15,230 bases of DNA from SIG607 sp045590395. GTDB lineage: Bacteria > Bacillota > Clostridia > Oscillospirales > Acutalibacteraceae. The position numbers were made by a program, and so were the translations under genes. The DNA lies in NCBI GenBank assembly GCA_045590395.1, contig JAZNQX010000177.1, positions 1 to 15,230 on the forward strand, written 5' to 3'. This document shows positions 7,168-13,713 of the stretch, piece by piece. Numbering within the stretch: the stretch's first letter is position 1; the number at the start of each line of letters is the position of its first letter. A model generated the notes under the pieces. That model ran no database searches. It saw only the letters and a program-made list of their open reading frames with translations, and was not told where the DNA came from.

Positions 7168-7194
7168 AAGGGAGGAATTTTCCTCCCTTCTTTT
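7168..7194 (+). terminator. Intra-operon terminator/attenuator after the capsid gene
   Basis: AAGGGAGGA (7168-7176) and TCCTCCCTT (7181-7189) form a perfect 9-bp GC-rich stem with a 4-nt loop followed by CTTTT. The short T tract suggests partial termination. It separates the capsid gene from the portal gene, and would give more capsid mRNA than portal mRNA, matching the hundreds-to-twelve protein ratio in a particle. It may also act as a 3' stabilising hairpin for the capsid message. Confidence 0.75.
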
Positions 7195-7207
7195 GAAAGG
7201 AAATGTT

Positions 7208-8620
7208 ATGAATACACCTAAAGAAATAGTAAAACAGTATGAAAACGCGCGGCTTATAAAACAGTCTATAGGCGATAAAGGTCTTTATCAGCAGAATGTC
7301 TTAAACCGCCGTTTTTTCACAGGTGACCAGTGGTACGGTGCAAACCTTGGCGCCGATAAACCTCTTGTTCGCCACAACATTATAAAGCGCATCGGCGAAT
7401 ATAAAATGGGCGACCTTATAACAAAAAGTTCGAAAATCGAATTTTCTGCCGAAGGTGTTTCCTCTACCCTTTGTGAAAAAGAGGCTACCAGACTTCTTAA
7501 GGAAACCGCGGCTACAGGCTCGTTAAGTTTTGAAAAGACGGCAGACAAAAACGAAATTCGTCTGCTTAGTGATGCGCTGAGCCACTATTTTGCCGTCACA
7601 AAAAGTAAACTTCACTTTGACGGTATGCAGTCTGACATTTTAAGAAACAGCTATATTACCGGTACGGGTGTTTTATATACCTACTGGGATAACGCTTCAA
7701 ATGATATTGCCTGTGAGGTATTGCCCATTGAAAACATTTACTTCGGTGATTTTACCGAAACCGAAATAGAAAAACAGCCCTACATTATTATTACTGCTCA
7801 CAGCTCTACCGAAAGTGTAAAGCGCACCGCCGCCGCTTTTAATTTGCCTACAGACAGAATTACCTCTGATACCCATACAGGCAAAACTACCGTTTACACA
7901 AAGCTGTACCGTGAGTTTGACGGCGAAAACTATAAAATTATGGCTACCTCGGTTACCGAAAAGGCATACGTGCGCCCACCCTACGATACAGGGCTTTCCC
8001 GCTATCCCATAAATATTTTTTGCTGGGACAAAAGAGAAAACTGTGTTTACGGTGACAGCGAGGTTACCTATCTTATTCCAAACCAGATAGCCATAAACCG
8101 TATGCTTACCGCATCTGTATGGGCAAGTATGAATATGGGTATGCCCATAATGACGGTTAACGGCGATACTGTAACAGGCGATATTACCAATGACCCCGGT
8201 CAGATAATCAAGGTTTACGGTACCAACGAGGACGTGGCAGGTGCCATACATTATGTTACTCCGCCCGATTTTTCCGCAAACTTTTCTGACAGCATTTCCT
8301 CGCTTATAGAAAACACATTGGAAAGCAGCGGCGCAGGCAACATATCCCTTTTAAAGAAAAATTACAACAACACTGCCGCCGTTGAAAGCGTTACTGCCGT
8401 TACGGGAATTTCTATGTCAAGCCTTTATGTAAGGTATCTTGCGTTTCTTGAAGAGGTTGCTCTTTTATGGCTTGACTTTTGGATAAAGAAATACGGCAAA
8501 AGAAATATTTTAATAGAGGATGAAAACGGCGCCTGGTACTTCCCCTTTGACAGTGCCAGATATAAGGACATACGCTTTCAGGCAAAGGCGGTAAAGGAGG
8601 AAAAAGATGAAACTGATTGA
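7208..8620 (+). CDS. Phage portal protein
   Basis: The portal is a dodecameric ring at one capsid vertex through which the terminase pumps DNA. The chosen ATG at 7208 (GAAAGGA ends 6 nt upstream) gives 470 aa; a TTG at 7193 is in frame but lies inside the terminator tail and before the ribosome site. Portal-like features are the N-terminal LNRRFFTGDQWYGAN, VRHNIIKRIGEYKMGDLITK, the stem-like SYITGTGVLYTYWDN, LPIENIYFGDFT, the QIAINRMLTASVWASMNMGM helix region, and a late SSLIENTLESSGAGN plus AAVESVTAVTGISMSS. Length fits. The end overlaps the next gene by 14 nt. The gene comes after the capsid gene rather than between terminase and scaffold, an uncommon order. Assignment combines motif pattern and context. 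Confidence 0.82.
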   Translation: MNTPKEIVKQYENARLIKQSIGDKGLYQQNVLNRRFFTGDQWYGANLGADKPLVRHNIIKRIGEYKMGDLITKSSKIEFSAEGVSSTLCEKEATRLLKETAATGSLSFEKTADKNEIRLLSDALSHYFAVTKSKLHFDGMQSDILRNSYITGTGVLYTYWDNASNDIACEVLPIENIYFGDFTETEIEKQPYIIITAHSSTESVKRTAAAFNLPTDRITSDTHTGKTTVYTKLYREFDGENYKIMATSVTEKAYVRPPYDTGLSRYPINIFCWDKRENCVYGDSEVTYLIPNQIAINRMLTASVWASMNMGMPIMTVNGDTVTGDITNDPGQIIKVYGTNEDVAGAIHYVTPPDFSANFSDSISSLIENTLESSGAGNISLLKKNYNNTAAVESVTAVTGISMSSLYVRYLAFLEEVALLWLDFWIKKYGKRNILIEDENGAWYFPFDSARYKDIRFQAKAVKEEKDETD

Positions 8621-8942
8621 TTATTATAAAAAGGGCGTTATTTTATCTGGACAAAGAAAAGATGAGGAAATTATTTTTATGGGTGATGCGCCCGACGAGC
8701 TTTTCTTTATAAATCAAGCTCTTTCTGACCTTAAAGAGCCCCTTGCAGACAGTGTTTTTGACGAGAGAGTGCTTACCGACGAAAAGGCAGACGCGCTAAG
8801 CTACGGTATTGCTTATCTCTTATCGGTGCACAGAGGAGATGCCAAAATGTGCTCATTTTTAGCCGCAATTTATAACGGCAAAAGAGCCGCCGCCCTGTCC
8901 TGCACAGTAAAGAGAAAAGATTTTTTAAATAAGGAGAAATAA
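8607..8942 (+). CDS. Small protein in head-tail connector position
   Basis: A 111-aa protein of unrecognised family that starts inside the end of the portal gene (14-nt overlap) with AAAGGAGG at 8593-8600, 6 nt before the ATG. It is predicted mainly helical, with acidic middle segments (GDAPDELFFINQALSDLKEP, then DSVFDERVLTDEKADAL) and a basic C-terminus. In phages the gene after the portal, ahead of a nozzle or stopper gene, is often the head-tail adaptor that docks under the portal ring, and the size fits. No diagnostic motif was seen, so adaptor is a contextual guess. It is 5 nt from the next gene. Confidence 0.55.
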   Translation: MKLIDYYKKGVILSGQRKDEEIIFMGDAPDELFFINQALSDLKEPLADSVFDERVLTDEKADALSYGIAYLLSVHRGDAKMCSFLAAIYNGKRAAALSCTVKRKDFLNKEK

Positions 8943-8947
8943 AGGCT

Positions 8948-11017
8948 ATGAGATTTCCCCAAATAAACCACCAAAACGGCAAAGCCCATAAAATAACGAA
9001 TGTTACGGGCAACGCTTCGGCAATACATCCTGCCTTTCATTCTCTTGGCCGTCTGCAAGACAGTCTTAATGTCTTCAACAAGGACGGCATTTTAACAAAC
9101 CGCAACGGTTTTTTAAAAACCAGCAAACAGGATATTACCGATTTCCGCGTTACCACCACCAGTGAGCAGGTGTTTTTTGCCGATTTCCCCTTTACCGAAT
9201 TTCAAGGCTTTAACACCTTAGGTATGCTTGCAAGAGAAGAAATTATGGCGCATACAACCCTTGACTTTTTTGTGCTTGACGACCTTGGTAATATGAAAAA
9301 GCTGTTTTGCCAGGAGATAGTTGCCGCCAACGGCTATACCGTCTTTCAGGTTGTAAATGCCTATTTTATAAAATCTACCCCTATTTCCGGTAGTGGTATT
9401 TTTCTTGTTCTGCCTCTTATAAGAATAGACATAAGGCAGGGCATTACCACAAAGGAGCTTCGCATTTTCGAATTTGAAAGTGATTTTTCCCACCTTGTTC
9501 CTGCAAGCACTTCACAGTTTTACTGTCCTCTTATTATGAAGCACGGACACGGCGACCACGCACCCACAATTTCAGACGTTCCTATTCTTGAAACCCAGTA
9601 CCCTGAGGGTGTAAATCTTTTAAACGGCGCTTTTGAGGCGGATTTTACTCTTGATGCTTGTTCTGACACCTTCAGACTTCCCGTAAGCATTAAAGATGAC
9701 TGCCGCATTGTTATTCATTTTTATACCGGTGAAACCGCCTTCCGTACCTTTACCGTACCGCAAGGCTCCGATTCTTCCGAGTCGCAGGAATTTCTTGATG
9801 TTAATCTTTATTTTAAGGTGGACAGAGCAAAGGGTATAATACGGACTATGTCTGAAAACGGACTTTATATACTTCCCCGATACAGAGAACACAATTCTTT
9901 AAGAGTCTTTGCATATACTGATACGGGGGATGCCCCTTATAAACTGTTCAGCCACCGCTCCAGACCTATTGTTTTTGACGGAAGAATGTTCTTCCCGGGC
10001 GGTGAAGGAAGTGACAACAAGATATACTATTCAGGTAAAAATCAGCCCCTATACTACTGCGAGGAAAACAGCTTTGCCGTCGGCGACAGTTTAGATGCGG
10101 TCACCACCCTTTCAAAGCAGGGACGGTATATTATTGCCTTTAAGGAAAGAGAAATATACCGCATAACATTAACCGAGACCGCCGCTGTCAACAGAGAAAA
10201 AGCGATTGACGACGACACCGTTAAAAAATTTCCCCAGCCCAATATAAAGACTCTGCGAATTAACGACACTATAGGCTGTGACAGACCCAGCACCGTCAGA
10301 AACTGCTCTAACCGTCTTGTTTGGTACCACAGTGACGGCGGTGTATACACCCTTTACGGCAGTAACCTTTATACCGAGGGCAGTGTATATGAACTGTCAA
10401 GCGAAATAAAGGATAAACTGAAAGCTCTTTCCGACGAGGAAAAGAAAAACATTAAAGCGGTGGAAATTCACGGCAGGTATGCCCTTGCTACCAGAAAGGC
10501 TATTTTTATTATGGACACCGATGTCAGCGGCTTTGCCTATCTTTCGGGGCATAAAAGCGCCGACAAGAATTACAGCGGTCTTCCCTGGTTTTATTGGCAG
10601 CCGCCCCGTAATATGAATATTATAAACGGCTACACAAAACGGGATGAAAACTTTTTTATACTGTCAAGCGACGACTATGAGCATTATTACATTGCTCATT
10701 TAACAGGCGCTCTTGATACCGTTTATGAGGGCGACACCGAAAAAACCGAGCCACCCGAATTTTATTTTACAACTGCCCTTATGGGCGAAGACGGGCATAC
10801 AGTTGACAGGTTCAGCTTTGACGCTGTCTTTTCAAGATTTGCCGAGGCTACCATTTACGACATAAACGGCGATAAGGTGCTAGTTCCCGTTATGAATTAT
10901 GACCGATTTATTCACTATCACATACCGCTAAGCTACCCCAAGGGTAAGCTTGGCATAAAAATAAAAGGCAGTGGCGATTTTGCCCTGCACTATATTACCT
11001 GCATAACTAAAGCTTAG
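8948..11017 (+). CDS. Nozzle/stopper-like tail protein, beta-propeller type
   Basis: A 689-aa protein, the largest of the operon and its only tail-like product. The central part resembles beta-propeller hub or nozzle proteins of short-tailed phages (T7 gp12-like or P22 gp10-like): RPIVFDGRMFFPGG (about 339-352), KIYYSGKNQPLYY (358-370), AVGDSLDAVTTLSKQGRYII (377-396), AFKEREIYRITL (397-408), NDTIGCDRPSTVRNCSNRLV (439-458), DGGVYTLYG (463-471) and SVYELSSEIKD (479-489). The last recurring pieces match repeated propeller blades. Such proteins close the portal channel and retain packaged DNA. The N-terminus lacks a signal peptide. Two ribosome sites are possible (AAGGAG at 8931-8936, AAAGG at 8941-8945). 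The end is 14 nt before the lipoprotein gene. No fibre or spike gene follows. Family-level placement is by pattern, not a search. Confidence 0.68.
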   Translation: MRFPQINHQNGKAHKITNVTGNASAIHPAFHSLGRLQDSLNVFNKDGILTNRNGFLKTSKQDITDFRVTTTSEQVFFADFPFTEFQGFNTLGMLAREEIMAHTTLDFFVLDDLGNMKKLFCQEIVAANGYTVFQVVNAYFIKSTPISGSGIFLVLPLIRIDIRQGITTKELRIFEFESDFSHLVPASTSQFYCPLIMKHGHGDHAPTISDVPILETQYPEGVNLLNGAFEADFTLDACSDTFRLPVSIKDDCRIVIHFYTGETAFRTFTVPQGSDSSESQEFLDVNLYFKVDRAKGIIRTMSENGLYILPRYREHNSLRVFAYTDTGDAPYKLFSHRSRPIVFDGRMFFPGGEGSDNKIYYSGKNQPLYYCEENSFAVGDSLDAVTTLSKQGRYIIAFKEREIYRITLTETAAVNREKAIDDDTVKKFPQPNIKTLRINDTIGCDRPSTVRNCSNRLVWYHSDGGVYTLYGSNLYTEGSVYELSSEIKDKLKALSDEEKKNIKAVEIHGRYALATRKAIFIMDTDVSGFAYLSGHKSADKNYSGLPWFYWQPPRNMNIINGYTKRDENFFILSSDDYEHYYIAHLTGALDTVYEGDTEKTEPPEFYFTTALMGEDGHTVDRFSFDAVFSRFAEATIYDINGDKVLVPVMNYDRFIHYHIPLSYPKGKLGIKIKGSGDFALHYITCITKA

Positions 11018-11031
11018 AAAGAGAGGATTTT

Positions 11032-12168
11032 ATGAAACGCTTATTATCGGTTATTTTGTGCTGTTTACTGCTTTGCGGCTGTACACCAAAAAACAGAACC
11101 GACACATCGCCGCAAAAGGACTGTTTTTACGGAATATGGGTGACCTATGCCGAGCTTCAAAGCATTGCAGAACACAGCTTTGCAGAGGGCTTTGAAGAGG
11201 TGTGCATTAACTCGGCAGAGCTTGGCGCAACGGCACTTTTTGTTCATGTTCGCGCCTTTTGCGACAGCGTTTATCCCTCTCAGCTTTTCCCAATGTGTGA
11301 TTATCTCAGCGCTTTGCCCTATGACCCACTTGAAAAAATGATTACTCTATGCAAAAAGTATGGCCTTGAGTTTCACGCATGGATAAACCCCTACCGCGTG
11401 TCAACCTCACCCGACATAGCGCTACTTGATGATTTGTCCCCTGCAAAGAAAGACAGTTCCCTTTTGCTTGACTTTGCAGACGGGCTTTATCTTGACCCTT
11501 CAAATCGTCAGGTGCGAAAAATAGTGCTTGAGGGCATAAAGGAAATAGCCGATAACTACGATATAGACGGCATACATTTTGACGACTATTTTTATCCCAC
11601 CACAGATGAAAACTGTGACGCTAAAAGCTATGCCGCCTATAAAGGCTCTTGCAAAAATCCTTTGCCCCTTGATAACTTTCGCAGAGTAAATGTTACATTA
11701 CTTGTTTCGGGCGTTGCTTCTTATCTTAAAAGCAACCATAAAGATATTTCCTTTACCATAAGCCCTGCCGCCGACATAGAGCGAAATTACACTTCACTTT
11801 ATGCCGATATAAAGGGCTGGTGCAGGGCAGGTTATCTTGACGCGGTTATCCCTCAGCTTTATTTCGGTTTTAATTACCCTGCCGAAAGCTTTTGCTTTGA
11901 AAGGTTGCTGCTTGACTGGATAAATCTTACCGAAGACAGCCGCGCAAAGCTGTATATTGGTCTTGCCCCTTATAAGCTTGATACCACGAGTAAGCCCGAT
12001 GCGGCGGAATGGGCAAACGGCACCGATATCGTTGCCCGACAGATAACACATATAAAAAATCAGGCAGAGGTGGACGGCGCGGTGCTGTTTTCCTATTCAT
12101 ATATTTTTGGAAGCAGCAGTAACGCTATGCTTCAAAAGGAAGAAATAACTAAAAGTATTAAGGAGTAA
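11032..12168 (+). CDS. Lipoprotein glycoside hydrolase, GHL10/DUF187 family
   Basis: A 378-aa TIM-barrel-like hydrolase of the GHL10 (DUF187, YngK-like) family. Residues 1-16 are a signal peptide with a lipobox L-C-G-C, lipid-modified cysteine at 17, so the mature enzyme should be anchored outside the cytoplasmic membrane. Family signatures are YGIWVTYAEL (33-42), FHAWINPYRV (114-123) and the hallmark DGIHFDDYFYP (179-189), whose aspartates are the likely catalytic residues; VIPQLYFGFNY and LYIGLAPYKL (307-316) follow. E. coli DigH, a GHL10 enzyme, cuts denuded peptidoglycan glycans, so a wall substrate is plausible. It lies 14 nt after the tail gene and 3 nt before the holin, so it occupies the endolysin place. 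The gene is full length. A host polysaccharide role is the alternative; the neighbours argue for wall opening. Confidence 0.85.
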   Translation: MKRLLSVILCCLLLCGCTPKNRTDTSPQKDCFYGIWVTYAELQSIAEHSFAEGFEEVCINSAELGATALFVHVRAFCDSVYPSQLFPMCDYLSALPYDPLEKMITLCKKYGLEFHAWINPYRVSTSPDIALLDDLSPAKKDSSLLLDFADGLYLDPSNRQVRKIVLEGIKEIADNYDIDGIHFDDYFYPTTDENCDAKSYAAYKGSCKNPLPLDNFRRVNVTLLVSGVASYLKSNHKDISFTISPAADIERNYTSLYADIKGWCRAGYLDAVIPQLYFGFNYPAESFCFERLLLDWINLTEDSRAKLYIGLAPYKLDTTSKPDAAEWANGTDIVARQITHIKNQAEVDGAVLFSYSYIFGSSSNAMLQKEEITKSIKE

Positions 12169-12171
12169 AAA

Positions 12172-12417
12172 ATGTATAATATTTCTAAAGGTACAATTAT
12201 AAGAACAGTAATGCTTATTATTGTGCTCACAAACATAATTCTCGAAAAGTTCGGTCTTGATGTTATTAATACGGAAGAAAATACCATAGCAGGTATTGTA
12301 GAAACCCTTATTGAGCTTGGCTCAATAATCGCTTCCTGGTGGTACAATAACAGTTATACCGAAAAAGCCAAAAGAGCAGACCGCTTTTTTAAGGCTTTAA
12401 AAGAAACCGAGAATTGA
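12172..12417 (+). CDS. Phage holin, SPP1 family
   Basis: An 81-aa protein with the layout and sequence style of SPP1-family holins: short N-terminus, KGTIIRTVMLIIVLTNIILE (TM1, about 6-25) and ETLIELGSIIASWWYNNSYT with TM2 about 40-57, then a charged C-terminus KAKRADRFFKALKE. The WWYNNSYTEKAKRAD segment matches the WWKNNSFT-type signature of the family. Holins open the membrane to let lytic enzymes out or trigger death at a set time. AAGGAG at 12160-12165 lies 6 nt before the ATG and overlaps the end of the lipoprotein gene. The TGA stop lies inside the -35 box of the manA promoter. Since the partner enzyme is a lipoprotein already exported by Sec, the holin may act by depolarising the membrane rather than by releasing an endolysin (inference). 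Confidence 0.87.
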   Translation: MYNISKGTIIRTVMLIIVLTNIILEKFGLDVINTEENTIAGIVETLIELGSIIASWWYNNSYTEKAKRADRFFKALKETEN

Positions 12418-12442
12418 CAAAATACAGAATTATCAGTAAAAT
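12414..12442 (+). promoter_or_regulatory. Sigma-A type promoter of manA
   Basis: TTGACA (12414-12419) and TAAAAT (12437-12442) are separated by exactly 17 bp, a near-consensus vegetative promoter. The -35 includes the holin stop codon and the -10 overlaps the 5' arm of the operon terminator. Initiation would start near 12449, inside the hairpin, so its transcript lacks most of the 5' arm and escapes that terminator. Confidence 0.85.
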
Positions 12443-12475
12443 AGTAGGTAGCGTAATGCTATCTACTATTTTTTT
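12441..12475 (+). terminator. Intrinsic terminator of the capsid operon
   Basis: ATAGTAGGTAGC (12441-12452) and GCTATCTACTAT (12458-12469) pair with one G-U pair around a 5-nt loop, and a T run follows to 12475. It stops transcripts coming through the holin gene. Its 5' arm is shared with the manA promoter. Confidence 0.9.
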
Positions 12476-12487
12476 GGAGTTTTTATT

Positions 12488-13438
12488 ATGAGTGAAATTT
12501 TAAAGCTTTCCCCTGCCTTTAAAGACTATCTTTGGGGCGGACAAAATCTTAAAAAGAAATTCTGTGTTACCGATATGGATAAGGTGGCTGAAGCCTGGAT
12601 TTTCTCTACCCATAAGGACGGAAACTCAGTTGTTTCGGGCGGCAGCTTTGACGGTATGACTATGAGTCAGGCTCTTGAAGCTCTGGGTAAAGAGGCTCTT
12701 GGCAAAAAAGCAGAAGAATTTGAAATGTTCCCACAGATGATTAAAATTATTGATGCTGAGCAGAGCCTTTCTATTCAGGTGCACCCCAGTGATGAATACG
12801 CCCTTGAAAATGAGGGACAGTACGGCAAAACTGAAATGTGGTATATTTTAGACGCCAAAGAGGGCGCAGGAATTTACTACGGCGTAAAAGAGGAAATTAC
12901 GCCTGAGCAGTTTAAAACCGCCATTGAAAACAACACCATAGAGGATGTTTTACGCTTTGCGCCCTGCAAGGCAGGAGACTGCTTCTTTATTCCCTCCGGC
13001 ACTATTCACGCTATAGGCGCAGGACTTCTTATTGCCGAGGTACAGCAAAACTCAAACGTTACATACAGAGTATATGATTTTGGCAGAGTTGGTGTTGACG
13101 GAAAACCGAGAGAGCTTCACACCGAAAAGGCTATGAAGGTATCCACCCTTTCACCTATTAAAGAGGATTCAGGCGCTGTGGCTACTCCCCTTAAAAACGG
13201 AAGTGAAGTTTTGCTTAGCTCCTGCCCTTACTTTAAGGCAGTGAAAACAGTAATAAAGGGAGAACATAGCTTTACACCAAAAAACAGCTTTGTCTGTGTC
13301 TTTATTATAAAGGGTGACGGCAGTATAAACGGCAGAAAATTTGGTCAGTACGATACATTTTTTGTTCCTGCAGATATTGGTGAGGTTACGCTAAACGGTG
13401 ACTTTGAGGCCATTATCACCGACTGCCCCGGAAAATAA
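12488..13438 (+). CDS. manA: Mannose-6-phosphate isomerase, class I
   Basis: A zinc enzyme that interconverts mannose 6-phosphate and fructose 6-phosphate, linking mannose use to glycolysis and GDP-mannose supply. The 316-aa length is that of the short Firmicute class I form. Zinc ligands are visible as Q97 and H99 (SIQVHP), E116 (KTEMWY) and H174 (GTIHAIG), and the substrate-site signature YRVYDFGRVG occurs at about 193-202, followed by DGKPRELH. The N-terminus shows KDYLWGGQNLKKKF, a family signature. The cupin barrel makes up most of the protein, and the C-terminus (about 275-316) is a second cupin-like strand set. GGAG at 12476-12479 is 8 nt before the ATG. It has its own strong promoter and is separated from the capsid operon by a terminator, so it is a host gene, not part of the particle locus. 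Confidence 0.96.
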   Translation: MSEILKLSPAFKDYLWGGQNLKKKFCVTDMDKVAEAWIFSTHKDGNSVVSGGSFDGMTMSQALEALGKEALGKKAEEFEMFPQMIKIIDAEQSLSIQVHPSDEYALENEGQYGKTEMWYILDAKEGAGIYYGVKEEITPEQFKTAIENNTIEDVLRFAPCKAGDCFFIPSGTIHAIGAGLLIAEVQQNSNVTYRVYDFGRVGVDGKPRELHTEKAMKVSTLSPIKEDSGAVATPLKNGSEVLLSSCPYFKAVKTVIKGEHSFTPKNSFVCVFIIKGDGSINGRKFGQYDTFFVPADIGEVTLNGDFEAIITDCPGK

Positions 13439-13447
13439 ATAACAAAT

Positions 13448-13478
13448 AAAGAGTGGTCTGTGACCACTCTTTAATTTT
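13448..13478. terminator. Bidirectional terminator between manA and the convergent small gene
   Basis: AAAGAGTGGTC (13448-13458) and GACCACTCTTT (13462-13472) form a perfect 11-bp stem with a 3-nt loop. A T-rich stretch follows on the + strand (AATTTTTA), and the reverse reading ends in TTTATTTGTTATTTATTT. It can therefore stop both manA and the opposite-strand small gene whose stop codon sits at 13478-13480. Confidence 0.85.
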
Positions 13479-13654
13479 TATTCTTCGGTTTCCTCTTCTT
13501 CGATTTCGTCAGATTCAATAACCAGTTCTTTAATTTCGCCGGTAAGCTCTTTTCTCTTCTTAACAAGGGTGTAAACACCGAATGCGGCAGCGCCTGCAAT
13601 AACAACAGCGCCCGTAGCGATTAATACTTTCTGAGTAAGTGTTAATTCTTTCAT
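13478..13654 (-). CDS. Small single-pass membrane protein, 58 aa
   Basis: A short ORF not matched to any family. It begins MKELTLTQKVLIATG, has one alanine/valine-rich membrane segment at about residues 10-31 (VLIATGAVVIAGAAAFGVYT), a basic stop-transfer VKKRKE, and a strongly acidic C-terminus ELVIESDEIEEEETEE. The N-terminus lacks a cleavage site, so a membrane anchor with a cytoplasmic acidic tail is likely. TCCTCCC at 13662-13668 is an ideal ribosome site (GGGAGGA) 7 nt before the ATG, a good promoter sits upstream and a terminator downstream, so the gene is probably expressed on its own. Small proteins with this layout are common in Clostridia and their function is unknown. There is no evidence that it belongs to the capsid locus. 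Confidence 0.8.
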   Translation of the reverse strand: MKELTLTQKVLIATGAVVIAGAAAFGVYTLVKKRKELTGEIKELVIESDEIEEEETEE

Positions 13655-13684
13655 TATTTTTTCCTCCCGTATTTCTTTTTATTT

Positions 13685-13713
13685 AGTATATCATAGAAAT
13701 TTATAAAAATCAA
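13685..13713 (-). promoter_or_regulatory. Promoter of the 58-aa membrane protein gene
   Basis: On the - strand TTGATT (13708-13713) and TATACT (13685-13690) are 17 bp apart, with TGA just before the -10 box as in an extended -10. The -35 box contains the TGA stop codon of the XRE regulator gene, so the two genes are packed end to end. Confidence 0.75.

Larger units (their letters stand above)
3648..12417 (+). mobile_element. Compact phage-derived packaging/capsid/lysis operon (GTA-like or reduced prophage)
   Basis: Ten consecutive + strand genes encode a small and large terminase, a small membrane protein, scaffold-like protein, major capsid protein, portal, a connector-position protein, a nozzle/stopper-like protein, a GHL10 lipoprotein and a holin. 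Genes overlap or are separated by under 20 nt, except for a 50-nt capsid-portal gap that contains a hairpin. The block sits between aspS and manA with a terminator on each side. No integrase, recombinase, repressor, replication gene, tail tube, tape measure, baseplate or fibre gene, flanking direct repeat or tRNA was seen. All frames are open and codon style is like the flanking genes. The locus could be a domesticated particle system or a reduced prophage; the sequence alone does not decide. Confidence 0.8.

Noticed and set aside
7697..8251. 184-aa - strand open frame opposite the portal gene
   Set aside because: It is cysteine- and histidine-rich in a way typical of an antisense reading of this codon usage, with no start signal and no neighbours on that strand.
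3648..12417. Ordinary complete prophage
   Set aside because: There is no integrase, repressor, replication, tail tube or fibre gene, and the flanks are housekeeping genes with no att-like duplication visible.
3648..12417. Capsid-forming phage-inducible island (satellite)
   Set aside because: Such islands carry an integrase, a regulator and a replication module; none is seen here.
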